Below the pieces are notes generated by a model. The model was not told the DNA's origin and searched no databases. It worked only from the letters and a program-made list of their open reading frames with translations. A program made the translations under genes and the position numbers. Source: Actinomycetota bacterium (lineage in GTDB: Bacteria; Actinomycetota; Actinomycetes; Nanopelagicales; Nanopelagicaceae). Taken from it: DNA of 60,968 bases. Below are positions 35,088 to 44,217 of this stretch, piece after piece; positions within the stretch are counted from its first letter, which is position 1; each line of letters starts with the position of its first letter. The DNA is taken from the NCBI GenBank assembly GCA_003151395.1, contig PLXJ01000037.1, forward strand, positions 15,377-76,344, read 5' to 3'.

Positions 35088-35509
35088 TTCATTGCCGCGG
35101 CAATCTTTTCAGGAGTTGCTCTCCCAATGAGAACCCCATTAACCATCGCTGCTGGACCAAGTGCACAATTTCCAAAACAAAATACATCTCGGACTTGCTC
35201 CCCATGAGCAAGCTTTAACGCCTTTTCCAAACTTCGCGAACCGACTGCCTGACAGGCTTCGGCAATGCAAACGTGAATCTCATTCGGAAGTGGAGGGCTG
35301 GAACTTAGATCCTCATAAAAAGTTAATACGCCATGTACATCCGCACGCGAAACATTAAAGAAATTGGCAACAATTGCAACCGCCTCGGCGGGAATGTAAC
35401 CGAACTCGCGTTGAAGTGCCTGCAGGGAAATTAAAACTGGACCTGGTTCATCGCGGAATGGCTCCAGCACCGCCAAACCGGCACTTTTCGACCAAGTCGC
35501 ATACTTCAT
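35084..35509 (-). CDS. fdsG: formate dehydrogenase gamma subunit (NuoE-like 2Fe-2S)
   Basis: A 141-aa thioredoxin-fold subunit. Four cluster cysteines are expected: CIAEACQAVGS gives two, and CFGNCALGPAAMVNG gives the other two. The first half carries the helical segment typical of NuoE (LISLQALQREFGYIPAEAV and VHGVLTFYEDL). It relays electrons between FdsA and FdsB. Its ATG overlaps the fhs stop by one base (TAATG) and its stop overlaps fdsB as ATGA. Confidence 0.93.
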   Translation of the reverse strand: MKYATWSKSAGLAVLEPFRDEPGPVLISLQALQREFGYIPAEAVAIVANFFNVSRADVHGVLTFYEDLSSSPPLPNEIHVCIAEACQAVGSRSLEKALKLAHGEQVRDVFCFGNCALGPAAMVNGVLIGRATPEKIAAAMK

Positions 35510-37173
35510 TAGAAGAGTCCAACCACCTTGCCGTCGATGTAATCAATACGTTCACTAGAGGGTACCTTAGGCAGACCCGGCATGGTCATAATTTCTCCAC
35601 AAACAATTACGATGAATTGCGCACCAGCGGAGAGTCTCACCTCACGAATATTTAATACGTGGTTGGAAGGTGCACCTCGAAGCGTCGCATCCGTAGAGAA
35701 CGAATACTGAGTTTTGGCTATGCAAATGGGAAATTCGCCATAACCAGAGTCTTGAAGTTCCTTCAACTTATTTCGAATTTTGACGTCTGCGCTCACCTCG
35801 CTCGCGCCATAAATCTTGGTTGCAACTGAGTTGATTTTTTCCCAGAGAGATGCGGAATCTGGATAAACAAATGACATCTTGTTTGGCTCTTCGCAAAGTT
35901 CTACAACCACTCGGGCTAATTCTTCTGCCCCGGCTCCGCCGCGCGCCCAGTGATCAGCCAATACGATTTTAACTCCCATTGCTTCGACTTTCGTTTTTAG
36001 CAGAGCGATCTCAGCGTCGGTATCACTGGTGAATTTATTTATTGAGACGACCACGGGTAGTTGATACACATCGCGAATATTTCGAATATGGCGCTCTAAA
36101 TTCACCATTCCGGCTTCCAGCGCTTCTAAATTTTCGGCGGTAATAATTTTCAAATCTGCACCACCGTGGTATTTAAGAGCTCGAATGGTGGCCACGAGTA
36201 CGCAAGCCGAAGGTTTCAAGCCAGACTTGCGGCATTTTATGTCAATGAATTTTTCAGCCCCTAAATCTGCTCCAAACCCGGCTTCTGTGACAACATAGTC
36301 CGCCAACTTCAGAGCCGAAGTCGTGGCAATAACCGAATTACAACCGTGGGCAATATTTGCAAAAGGTCCGCCATGAATAAATGCCGGAGTGTTTTCTAAA
36401 GTCTGCACCAAGTTGGGCGCAAACGCGTCCTTCAGAATCACAGTCATTGCGCCTTGTGCATTCAAATCTCTCGCATAAATTGGAGCCTTATTTCTTGAGT
36501 AACCGATTACGATATTGCTTATTCTCTCCTTGAGATCCTCGATTGAAGTTGCTAAGCAAAAGATAGCCATAATTTCAGAAGCAACAACTATGTCAAATCC
36601 ATCGCTACGCGGAAAACCATTACCTACTCCGCCTAGTGACTGAACAATTTCGCGAAGGGCTCGATCATTCATATCAACTACCCGCTTCCAACTGATGCGG
36701 CGAACATCAATATCTAGCGCATTACCGTGATGAATATGATTATCTATGAGTGCCGCTAGTAAATTATCGGCCAGGGCAATGGCGCTAAAATCCCCCGTAA
36801 AATGAAGATTGATATCCTCCATGGGCACCACCTGTGCGTATCCCCCACCAGCAGCACCACCTTTCATTCCAAATACCGGACCAAGCGATGGCTCGCGCAG
36901 AGCGAGCATGGCTTTTTTACCAATGTGACGAAGTCCATCACCTAGCCCAACAGTGGTAGTAGTTTTACCTTCACCGGCTGGGGTAGGACTGATTGCAGTA
37001 ACCAAGATCAATTTACTATTAGCGCGATCGGGCAATGATTTCAGATACTTCAGCGAGACCTTGGCCTTGTAGCGACCATAATTTTCTAAGTGCTCTTCTG
37101 AAATACCAAGTGACTTCCCAATCTCAATGATTGGCTTCATCACTGCGCTCTGCGCTATTTCGATATCCGACAT
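35509..37173 (-). CDS. fhs: formate-tetrahydrofolate ligase Fhs
   Basis: A 554-aa enzyme interconverting formyl-THF plus ADP and formate plus THF plus ATP. The P-loop [17 protein letters not shown] is at about residues 67-83. Family segments include [38 protein letters not shown] and [14 protein letters not shown]. Length and motifs are standard. Placed directly upstream of formate dehydrogenase and downstream of EtfBA, it most likely runs in the ATP-yielding direction, releasing formate for oxidation. The alternative, formate assimilation, cannot be excluded. It lies 2 bp after etfA and overlaps fdsG by one base. Confidence 0.95.
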   Translation of the reverse strand: MSDIEIAQSAVMKPIIEIGKSLGISEEHLENYGRYKAKVSLKYLKSLPDRANSKLILVTAISPTPAGEGKTTTTVGLGDGLRHIGKKAMLALREPSLGPVFGMKGGAAGGGYAQVVPMEDINLHFTGDFSAIALADNLLAALIDNHIHHGNALDIDVRRISWKRVVDMNDRALREIVQSLGGVGNGFPRSDGFDIVVASEIMAIFCLATSIEDLKERISNIVIGYSRNKAPIYARDLNAQGAMTVILKDAFAPNLVQTLENTPAFIHGGPFANIAHGCNSVIATTSALKLADYVVTEAGFGADLGAEKFIDIKCRKSGLKPSACVLVATIRALKYHGGADLKIITAENLEALEAGMVNLERHIRNIRDVYQLPVVVSINKFTSDTDAEIALLKTKVEAMGVKIVLADHWARGGAGAEELARVVVELCEEPNKMSFVYPDSASLWEKINSVATKIYGASEVSADVKIRNKLKELQDSGYGEFPICIAKTQYSFSTDATLRGAPSNHVLNIREVRLSAGAQFIVIVCGEIMTMPGLPKVPSSERIDYIDGKVVGLF

Positions 37174-37175
37174 GG

Positions 37176-38132
37176 CTAACCCCTTGCTGCTTTTACTGCT
37201 GCGGTTAAAGCTGGAATTACTTTGTGTAAATCCCCGATGATTGCATAATCTGCATAACTCAGAATTGGTGCCTCTGGATCGGTATTAATGACTACGATGG
37301 TTTTGCTGTTCTTGCAGCCTGCGATATGTTGCATGGCTCCACTTATGCCGCAAGCTAGATAAAGTTCCGGGGCGACTTTTGTTCCCGTCTGACCGACTTG
37401 TTCCGCATGAGGCCTCCATCCGGAACTCGTAACAACACGAGAGCAACCAACGGTTCCGCCCAAGAGATCTGCTAGCTCTTCCAGGATTCCAAAACCCTCT
37501 GGGCCGCCAACTCCACGACCACCAGAAACAATCACTTTGGCATCTGTCAGAGATATCCCGCCAATTTTGCTTTCACTGCCCCGGCCAATTACTCGAACCA
37601 AAGTGTCTGCAGGTTCTAGCTTTACCTCGAATTCCTTTAATTCGGCGGTGCCACCCACCATTTCTGGTTCAACGGAAAAAGCCAAAATAGTGGCGATGAG
37701 TAACTCGGAGTGAACGAGCGCTTCTTCAAAGATGTTTGCAGCCCATCGTGCGCGAGTCACTTGATGTGGGTTACCAATTTTGATGGAACTACATTCAGCC
37801 GCCATCGGTAGATCCATAAACGCCGCTAGATGCGCGAGCTGTTCATTTCCGCGCGGACTTCCTGCTGCCAAAACGGCTTCGGGATTCACCTTTGCTACTA
37901 GTTCGAGGAGTGCTTTTCCGCTAGCCATCGGTGTGTAATCCGCAAATACATCATTGGTAGCAACAAAAAAAGTACTCGCGCCATATTCGCCGACTTCCTT
38001 TATAACTTTGGCGCCGTCGCGTCCGATCACCACCGCTTGGACATCAGCCGACAACTTGCGAGCCGCAGTCAAGGCACGAAGGGATAATGGGTCAAGTACG
38101 CCTCGATCGTGATCAACCAATACAAGAATCAT
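37176..38132 (-). CDS. etfA: electron transfer flavoprotein alpha subunit
   Basis: A 318-aa FAD-binding subunit. The C-terminal FAD domain carries [14 protein letters not shown], the [20 protein letters not shown] stretch and [11 protein letters not shown], all standard for EtfA. The N-terminal half has the ETF fold with [21 protein letters not shown]. It forms a heterodimer with EtfB, encoded immediately upstream with a 4-bp overlap. Located below a dimethylglycine dehydrogenase-like gene, the pair most likely accepts electrons from that flavoprotein and delivers them to the EtfD-like protein at 12644-14689. Confidence 0.94.
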   Translation of the reverse strand: MILVLVDHDRGVLDPLSLRALTAARKLSADVQAVVIGRDGAKVIKEVGEYGASTFFVATNDVFADYTPMASGKALLELVAKVNPEAVLAAGSPRGNEQLAHLAAFMDLPMAAECSSIKIGNPHQVTRARWAANIFEEALVHSELLIATILAFSVEPEMVGGTAELKEFEVKLEPADTLVRVIGRGSESKIGGISLTDAKVIVSGGRGVGGPEGFGILEELADLLGGTVGCSRVVTSSGWRPHAEQVGQTGTKVAPELYLACGISGAMQHIAGCKNSKTIVVINTDPEAPILSYADYAIIGDLHKVIPALTAAVKAARG

Positions 38133-38887
38133 GCGAGGATCCCAATCTTTTTTAGCACTTCGATTAAAGCGGGGACAGCTGCTTCGCCTTCTCCGAGAAT
38201 TTGTGCACCTTTTGAATTCGATGGTGCGACAGCGAGTTGCAATTTCTCTAGTTTCGGCACGCGGGGAACCGCCTTTTTTATATCTATCGGCTTCTTTCGC
38301 GCTTGAATTCGGCCGGGTACGGAGGGATACCGCGGAATATTCAAACCATCGCGCACCGTGACAATCGCGGGAAGGGGAGCCTCATACAATTCACGCTCAC
38401 TTCCTGCAATTCGTTCACAGTTCACCACTCCATTAATAACTGTCATGGCCTTTACGTTGGTGATAATTGGGCGGCTCAGCGCGTGAGCCACACGAATATG
38501 AATTTGATATCCCGCGCTATCGGCAGATTCTGCACCGAAAAATATTAAATCAAATTTTGTCTCTTCGGCATTGATCGCCTCGACTAGCGCAGTTGCGGTT
38601 GCCTGAGGATCCCAATCTTGACCATCGGTTTCAAGCAAGATGGCTCTAGATGCACCGATCGCAAGTTGTGCTCGCAGTTGTTCTTCTGCATCCGTTGGGC
38701 CGAGGGTCAATAAAGTAAGAGAGCCGCCCATCTGTTCTACGAGTTGAACCCCAGCCTCGACCGCATTCTCTTCATGCGGACTAACGCCAAATCCCAGGTG
38801 TTTGGTCTCTATATCGCGATTATCTGCCGTTAATAGAAAGGTTCCTCCTGCAATTGGAACTCGTTTTAAGCAAACAAGTACATCCAT
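38129..38887 (-). CDS. etfB: electron transfer flavoprotein beta subunit
   Basis: A 252-aa subunit. The family core is GVSPHEENAVEAGVQLVEQ and DLIFFGAESADSAGYQIHIRVAHAL, where the usual Asp-Gly-Asp-Thr-Ala-Gln region reads ESADSAGY. The signature VRDGLNIPRYPSVPGRIQARKK is well preserved. It carries AMP in the classical ETF and docks the partner dehydrogenase. Its ATG overlaps the dehydrogenase stop by one base (TAATG). This strict coupling of etfB to a DMGDH-type gene indicates a dedicated electron carrier. Confidence 0.93.
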   Translation of the reverse strand: MDVLVCLKRVPIAGGTFLLTADNRDIETKHLGFGVSPHEENAVEAGVQLVEQMGGSLTLLTLGPTDAEEQLRAQLAIGASRAILLETDGQDWDPQATATALVEAINAEETKFDLIFFGAESADSAGYQIHIRVAHALSRPIITNVKAMTVINGVVNCERIAGSERELYEAPLPAIVTVRDGLNIPRYPSVPGRIQARKKPIDIKKAVPRVPKLEKLQLAVAPSNSKGAQILGEGEAAVPALIEVLKKIGILA

Positions 38888-41406
38888 TACGACAAAATCC
38901 TCTCATTTGTTGGATCAAACAATGGAGTTGCCCCAACGCCAGCAACGCTCACTGGGTAGAACTCGCCGAGATACTCAACCAGGAACTTATTTCCTACAAC
39001 CGCGAGTTCAGTTGGTAAATATGTCATCAAAATATGTTTTCCTAAGGAGGGTGCTGAACCAGCACTCGTAACATAGGAACGTCGCCCATGCGAGTCCACT
39101 ATTGGACTCTTGTCAGGCATCAATATCGGTTCCTTGCCCAGCATGTAACGTTTCTCACCCGTTGAAGATGTGTGATCGTCAACAAAAAGTGAAACCAGAG
39201 TGGTGACTGGATTAGAACTACGATGCTTTTCGTGAGCCGCACGTCCAATGAACTCTTGCTCTTTTAGCTTTGGTGTCTGCATTCCAGCTTCCACGACGTT
39301 GTATTCGGTTTCAAGTTCGGCGCCATAAGCGCGGTAATTCTTTTCGAGGCGGCCGGTTGTGCCATAGACGCCAATTCCAACCGGGATGAGTCCGTACTTT
39401 TTCCCGGATTCCCAGATCATCTCCCACAATTTTGCGCCTTGTTCCATCGGAATATAAAGCTCCCACCCGAGATCTCCAACGTATGAGATCCGAGAAGCCA
39501 GAACCTGCAACGGCCCAATCTCAATGGTGCGACAGGTGCTGAATTTAAAGGTTTCTTTGGATAAGTTTGCTGAAGTAATTGCAGCGAGAATCTCTCTTGC
39601 CTTGGGGCCCCACACCCCAATAGTGGTGTAGTTCGAAGTTAGATCAACGATTTGTGCGGTTCCATCAACTGGCAGTTGATCCCTAAACCACTTTTTATCT
39701 GACATACCGTGAGCGCCACCGGTTACCACTCTGAAATGGTCGGCTCCCAATCGCATGATCGTTAAGTCAGATTTAAAACCACCGTTAATTCCCAAAACTG
39801 GGGTATATACAACACGGCCGATCGCTACATCCATTTGGCGTAACGCAACTTTTTGAACGACCGATAAAGCGCCCGGCCCTATTAGGTCAAATATTACAAA
39901 TGCGCTTAAATCAACAATCCCCGCGGTCTCCCGCATTTGTAAATGTTCTGCATTAATAATTGGCGACCACCAGCGGGCTTCCCACTCGGCCGTCCTCGGC
40001 ATGACCTTTTCACCAAACTTTTCAACCAACTGTGCATTCGATTCATACCAAAAAGGTCGCTCCCAACCCGCGGTTTCGTAAAATACAGCGCCAAGTTCTT
40101 TCTCTTGCTCAAAAAACGGGGACAATCGAACGTTCCGATTGCTCGCCCACTGTTCATTTGGGTGAACAATTCCATAGGTCTTGTTGAATCCTTCACCGCT
40201 ACGAGCCTTGATATGAAAAACTGTTTTTTGATGCTCGTGAAACCTGGATATATCCGAGGAATGCATATCAATTTCTGATTCCCCTAGCACCATCCATTCC
40301 GCCAACGCTTTGCCCGTACCCGGACCTTCCTTAACCCAAATTGCTGACGCGGTCCAAAGTCCCTTCACTTCAGGTGTCTCACCAACAATAGGCATTCCAT
40401 CTGGAGTCAAGGAAAGAATTCCATTGATTGCATACTTTTCTCGAATATTTTCATCGCCAATAATTGATGGCATTAGCTCTAGCGAATGTTCGTCTTGCAA
40501 ATCAAAATCTACTTGCGTGAACGGAAATTCTGTTGGCGAAAGGGCTGCGGCAGCGTTAGAAGGAATGTCCTGCGGGGTATACAAAATTGGTCGATGCGCA
40601 TATGAACCAACTTCGAGACCAGTCCCGTGTTGGCGCTCATACATATTGGTATCCATATCACGGACTATCGGCCATTCGATATCGCCCTTTGTATCCTTAA
40701 AGAATGGAACAGGCCCGATATCTTTCATCTGGTGCACTGCAGGTGTTAATGGAATAAATGCACCCGCCATGGCTGCCAATTTTGGACTCCAACATCCGGT
40801 GGCAATGACTACATACTCAGCTTCGATATCACCGTGATCGGTTCGAACTCGCTTAATATGGCCATTTTCGACATCCATACCTAAAACTTCGATATTGGCG
40901 AAAGTTTGTAGCGCGCCCATCGAGACTGCTTCCTCGCGCATCAAGGTACCAGCTCGTACAGAGTCGACTACGCCTACTGTTGGAGAGTAGAAGCCACCCA
41001 ATATTACGGATTCATCAATATAAGGAACTAGCTCTTTCACTTGAGCAGGAGTCAGAACTTTGGTACCCGCAACTCCCCACGAGTGCGCAGAAGCCATTCG
41101 ACGTTGCAATTCCTGCATGCGTTCAGGTGTTCGCGCGACTTCGATCCCGCCACATTCCGTAAAAGTTTCTCGTTCTTTATATTGCCGCATTGAATCAGCA
41201 GTAATTGCGGTCATTTCCTTGGAATGATCAGTTGGAAAAATGAAGTTCGAGGCATGTCCAGTAGAACCTCCTGGGTTTGGCAACGGACCTTTATCAATTT
41301 GAACTAAGTCACGCCAACCCAATCGCGCCAGATGATAGGCAACGCTATTGCCGACAATACCGGCACCAATTACTACCACTTTTGCTTTTGCTGGAAGTGT
41401 GCTCAC
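38887..41406 (-). CDS. dimethylglycine/sarcosine dehydrogenase-type flavoprotein with GcvT domain (paralogue 1)
   Basis: An 839-aa two-part enzyme: an FAD oxidoreductase domain (about 1-400; VVVIGAGIVGNSVAYHLARLG) and a C-terminal folate-binding aminomethyltransferase-like domain (about 430-830; YVGDLGWELYIP, VEAGMQTPKLKEQEFIG). H51, in GSTGHASN, aligns with the histidine that binds FAD covalently in dimethylglycine dehydrogenases. It should demethylate dimethylglycine or sarcosine, forming methylene-THF. The C-terminal region reads GTTGRLEKNYRAYGAELETEY, diverged from the second paralogue, so the substrate may differ. GTG start with AGGA seven bases upstream. It is first in the operon with etfBA, fhs and formate dehydrogenase, behind gntR. 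Confidence 0.88.
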   Translation of the reverse strand: MSTLPAKAKVVVIGAGIVGNSVAYHLARLGWRDLVQIDKGPLPNPGGSTGHASNFIFPTDHSKEMTAITADSMRQYKERETFTECGGIEVARTPERMQELQRRMASAHSWGVAGTKVLTPAQVKELVPYIDESVILGGFYSPTVGVVDSVRAGTLMREEAVSMGALQTFANIEVLGMDVENGHIKRVRTDHGDIEAEYVVIATGCWSPKLAAMAGAFIPLTPAVHQMKDIGPVPFFKDTKGDIEWPIVRDMDTNMYERQHGTGLEVGSYAHRPILYTPQDIPSNAAAALSPTEFPFTQVDFDLQDEHSLELMPSIIGDENIREKYAINGILSLTPDGMPIVGETPEVKGLWTASAIWVKEGPGTGKALAEWMVLGESEIDMHSSDISRFHEHQKTVFHIKARSGEGFNKTYGIVHPNEQWASNRNVRLSPFFEQEKELGAVFYETAGWERPFWYESNAQLVEKFGEKVMPRTAEWEARWWSPIINAEHLQMRETAGIVDLSAFVIFDLIGPGALSVVQKVALRQMDVAIGRVVYTPVLGINGGFKSDLTIMRLGADHFRVVTGGAHGMSDKKWFRDQLPVDGTAQIVDLTSNYTTIGVWGPKAREILAAITSANLSKETFKFSTCRTIEIGPLQVLASRISYVGDLGWELYIPMEQGAKLWEMIWESGKKYGLIPVGIGVYGTTGRLEKNYRAYGAELETEYNVVEAGMQTPKLKEQEFIGRAAHEKHRSSNPVTTLVSLFVDDHTSSTGEKRYMLGKEPILMPDKSPIVDSHGRRSYVTSAGSAPSLGKHILMTYLPTELAVVGNKFLVEYLGEFYPVSVAGVGATPLFDPTNERILS

Positions 41407-41442
41407 AATAATTTCCTATCTGTATTTTGACTAGTAGTTAAT

Positions 41443-42105
41443 TCATAAACTCTTTCGAATACTTGTTTCAAACCCTTCCACATGCTCTTTCATCGCCTTA
41501 GCTGCCGCCTTGGAGTCGTTCTGTGATATTGCTTCGAGCAATACGCGATGCTCGATAATGGCATCAGCCAAACCAACAACTCTATCTAGTGCTAGAAACC
41601 AGATACGAAGTGCATGGGCGTAATAATTTTCAAGCGTCGAAGCTAAGAATTCATTGTGAGTACACTCATAAATATGATGATGAATGCGTTGATCCAAGCC
41701 AATGAGCTTCGCCATGTCAGGCTGACCTTTAATCGCCTTAATTTCTGCGATTAACTTTCTGGTTATTTCATGATCAGCGGGGGTTGAGCGTTCTGCAGCC
41801 AACTCTGCAGCTTTAATTTCCAAGACCGCTCTCACTTCAGAAATCGCCGATAAATTTTTCACGTCAACGCTAGCGACGAACATTCCCCGTCGTGGATAAA
41901 CCTCAACCAATTTTTCATTCGCCAACGCCCGCAGCGCTTCCCGAACCGGGGTGCGGCCAAATTTCAATTGAAGCATCAATTCGCTCTCAATAATTAAGGA
42001 CCCGGGCTTCAGTTCGAGTCGAATAATCATTGAACGAATCTGGCTGTACGCCTCTTGCGATAAGGAGGAACTCTCGCGGGAGAGAATATGAATGGCCTGG
42101 TTCAC
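41443..42105 (-). CDS. GntR-family regulator (FCD/FadR subfamily)
   Basis: A 220-aa regulator. The winged-helix domain spans about residues 10-75 (AYSQIRSMIIRLELKPGSLI, FGRTPVREALRALANEKLVEV, PRRGMFVASV). The all-helical FCD domain follows, with expected metal ligands in LDQRIHHHIYE, IIEHRVLLEAI and MKEHVEGFE. It lies 36 bp before the dehydrogenase-etf-fhs-fds operon on the same strand and most likely controls it. FCD regulators commonly sense small carboxylic acids, so a dimethylglycine-, sarcosine- or glycine-like effector is plausible. The GTG start lacks an obvious Shine-Dalgarno. Confidence 0.92.
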   Translation of the reverse strand: MNQAIHILSRESSSLSQEAYSQIRSMIIRLELKPGSLIIESELMLQLKFGRTPVREALRALANEKLVEVYPRRGMFVASVDVKNLSAISEVRAVLEIKAAELAAERSTPADHEITRKLIAEIKAIKGQPDMAKLIGLDQRIHHHIYECTHNEFLASTLENYYAHALRIWFLALDRVVGLADAIIEHRVLLEAISQNDSKAAAKAMKEHVEGFETSIRKSL

Positions 42106-42663
42106 GGTTGGATGGTATATCAGTTAGTGTCGAATAGATACACAAGGTTTACCGTCCACTGGATCCTGCGACTACTGCTACCCCGCCGGTCCCCCACCGA
42201 TGATGCCATTCCTTCGAGGGATGATGGGTTGACCCCAGGCGTGAAAGGGGAGTCCTCAGTCGCAGGCGGAGAAGTCCCCCTCAAATAAATAAGCAACCCA
42301 ATTCGAGGCCAATTTTTTGGAATGGTCTTGGCAAGTCTTAAAAATAGTCTCTAGTTATCGACACGCAATCAATACTTGATCTCAGAGAGCCAAGTTATAA
42401 AGTCCCAAAGAGCCTTCAAGATTCGACGCACTCCAGTGTCCTCTTTCGTATTAGAGTCCAGATTCTGCTGCAAATGTACCAATAGATTCGATCAAAACGA
42501 GAAGGCTTGATCCCGCGCTAAGAACGAGGGCATTGGCAGTTGAGATAGCTTGTGTTACTCCCCCTTACTTTCGTAGTACTTTTAACTGGACTGTTAAGAG
42601 TGCATGGGTTTGGGTCAATATGACTCAAAACTTATCCAATTTTCCCCTAGCTCCCCAGGTGAT
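42106..42663. other. 558-bp region without a convincing gene
   Basis: No reading frame here has plausible composition or a ribosome binding site. The first part (42110-42160) is a possible gntR promoter and contains an imperfect inverted repeat, GTATATC at 42115-42121 with GATACAC at 42136-42142. The GC-rich middle (42160-42285) folds into a branched structure, listed separately. The rest (42300-42660) is AT-rich with no motif I recognise. Confidence 0.6.
42165..42266. ncRNA. candidate structured RNA (strand uncertain)
   Basis: A perfect 9-bp outer stem, CCTGCGACT at 42165-42173 with AGTCGCAGG at 42258-42266, encloses three further hairpins: CGGT/ACCG at 42187-42199, ATTCC/GGGAT at 42208-42222, and GACCCC/GGGG(A)GTC at 42231-42254. 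GGGGA at 42247-42251 can alternatively pair with TCCCC at 42275-42279, an arrangement like a riboswitch expression platform. The region is much richer in GC than its surroundings. On the minus strand it would be the leader of gntR; on the plus strand a free RNA or long leader of the 43004 operon. I could not match it to glycine, SAM, TPP, cobalamin, THF, ZTP or c-di-AMP riboswitch consensus, nor to RNase P RNA, SRP RNA or tmRNA. Confidence 0.4.
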
Positions 42664-42819
42664 CTAATGCATGAACTTGAGAATTACTCCCAAGATTGCG
42701 CCAATCAATAGGAGCGAAACGGCGAAAATTGTAAGTTTAGGAGAGTCCAAAACGTCAAAAAACGTGTCCAGCACATTTAACACTTTCAGAAGTCCTCTCT
42801 TAATTTTCCAACTAGTCAT
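42664..42819 (-). CDS. possible small membrane protein
   Basis: A 51-aa frame (MTSWKIKRGLLKVLNVLDTF and onward) with an amphipathic basic start and one hydrophobic helix (LTIFAVSLLLIGAILGVIL) ending in KFMH. GGGAG lies ten bases before ATG 42819, and the composition looks like a real single-span protein. The frame extends up to ATG 42879, but without a good site. It stands alone between two non-coding stretches and no homologue is recognised. Confidence 0.45.
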   Translation of the reverse strand: MTSWKIKRGLLKVLNVLDTFFDVLDSPKLTIFAVSLLLIGAILGVILKFMH

Positions 42820-43003
42820 TTGCGGATATCTCCCTTTATTGGCTAACGGGTGTTCAGAGGTTTCCAATTTGCCGATCATAAATCCAAATATGCGCTGACG
42901 TCTTCATTTCAATCCAAGCAAATTCTGATGGGTAACGCGCCAGGGTTGTATCCGCAGCGGCACCCCGGTCAATCTGCCCTACTCATGCGAATAGACTCTG
43001 GCG

Positions 43004-43306
43004 GTGAGCGAATACCAGATTATGCGTTGGCGCGAAATCCCCTCTTTGGTGATCGCGCGTGGCGACGGAGCTCAGGTAAAAGTTATGCTCCCCGCCAGAT
43101 TTCAAGAGGCCATTGACGAGGCGGCCATGCGACTCGGAGCACTAGATGCGGATGCTTACACGAACGGCTGGGTTCGCGACCCTTGGGTGAGCTCAGAGGA
43201 AGAACCGGGCAACCTAGCTTCGAGAGTGGCCGCAGAAATCGAGCGAGATTTGAGCGAGGAAAAGCTTGCAAATCTACTGGATTCACTAACTGCGGAGAAC
43301 AGTTGA
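43004..43306 (+). CDS. small PF13769-type (so-called virulence factor) protein
   Basis: A 100-aa soluble protein: YQIMRWREIPSLVIARGDGA, then VMLPARFQEAIDEAAMRLG and an acidic C-terminus. The pattern matches the small family named virulence factor (PF13769). The name has no biochemical basis I know of. In several bacteria the family accompanies methyltransferase genes. Here its TGA overlaps the following homocysteine methyltransferase start by one base (TGATG), so the two are translationally coupled. A helper role for that enzyme, or for folate/B12 methyl transfer, is possible but unproven. GTG start. Confidence 0.75.
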   Translation: MSEYQIMRWREIPSLVIARGDGAQVKVMLPARFQEAIDEAAMRLGALDADAYTNGWVRDPWVSSEEEPGNLASRVAAEIERDLSEEKLANLLDSLTAENS

Positions 43307-44187
43307 TGTCATCCATTTACGAAGCTCTAGAAAAATCAGCCCTTACCTGCGACGGCGCCATGGGAACGATGTTGCAGGAAGCAGGACTAAGTGATGGCAG
43401 CTCCCCTGAACTTTGGAACGTAGAAAAACCTGAAGAAGTTGCAAAAATTCTTGAGGCCTATGCCACGGCTGGTGCAAAATTCCTCACCACAAATACTTTT
43501 GGTGGAACTCGTGGGCGACTTGCCATGCATGGATTGGAAGATCGAGTCGAAGAGGTAAATAAGGCGGGGGCACAAATCGCTCGCAAAGTAGCAGATAGCC
43601 ACCCTGGCACTTTTGTCTTAGGCGATATTGGTCCTTCTGGCGATTTGATGGAACCAATGGGAACTTTGACTTTGGAAAGTGGAAAGGCGCTATTCGGCGA
43701 ACAAATTCGCGGACTAGTTGCCGGCGGTGTTGATGCAATTCTCATCGAGACCATGTCGGATTTAAGTGAAGTCGAAGCAGCGGTTAGCGCCGCAAATGAA
43801 TTTGCCCCTGGGTTACCGATCATTGCCACTATGAGTTTTGATACAAACCTACGCACAATGATGGGCGTCAAACCAGCGGCGGCTGTGACCTACCTGTCTT
43901 CATTGGGAGTGCGAATAATCGGTGCAAACTGCGGCCGAGGTGTTGATGAGATGCTTCAAATCGCCAAAGAGTTGGTACACGCTAGACCAGAAGGTGTTTT
44001 CATAATTACCCAATCCAATGCCGGCCTTCCTAAACTACATGGTGATGAATTTATTTATGATGGAACCCCGGAGGAAATGGCAAAGTATGCTCGAGAAATG
44101 CTTGAGCTCGGAGTAAACATCATTGGCTCCTGCTGCGGTTCGACTCCCGCCCACACAAAGGCGATCGCGCTAACTCTTCAAAGTTAA
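43306..44187 (+). CDS. betaine-homocysteine-type S-methyltransferase
   Basis: A 293-aa homocysteine-methyltransferase domain protein. The opening is LTCDGAMGTMLQEAGL, and TTNTFGGTRGRL follows. The zinc-binding cysteines are C209 (GANCGRG) and C276/C277 (GSCCGSTPAHTKAI). Such single-domain enzymes transfer a methyl group from betaine, S-methylmethionine or another donor to homocysteine. The neighbourhood makes betaine (giving dimethylglycine and methionine) the best guess. It also resembles the N-terminal module of MetH. ATG 43306 is chosen over upstream starts because GGAG lies eight bases before it and it overlaps the preceding stop. Confidence 0.88.
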   Translation: MSSIYEALEKSALTCDGAMGTMLQEAGLSDGSSPELWNVEKPEEVAKILEAYATAGAKFLTTNTFGGTRGRLAMHGLEDRVEEVNKAGAQIARKVADSHPGTFVLGDIGPSGDLMEPMGTLTLESGKALFGEQIRGLVAGGVDAILIETMSDLSEVEAAVSAANEFAPGLPIIATMSFDTNLRTMMGVKPAAAVTYLSSLGVRIIGANCGRGVDEMLQIAKELVHARPEGVFIITQSNAGLPKLHGDEFIYDGTPEEMAKYAREMLELGVNIIGSCCGSTPAHTKAIALTLQS

Positions 44188-44217
44188 TGAATCGCGATTC
44201 GCAGAGAATTAGTCATT

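Noticed and set aside
42165-42266. Unusual tRNA (including tRNA-Sec), tmRNA, RNase P RNA or SRP RNA
   Set aside because: The stem pattern is branched, but conserved T-loop, tag, P4 or Alu/S-domain sequences are absent on both strands.
42088-42288. 66-codon plus-strand frame in the gap near gntR
   Set aside because: It overlaps gntR, has no ribosome binding site and coincides with the GC-rich folded element.
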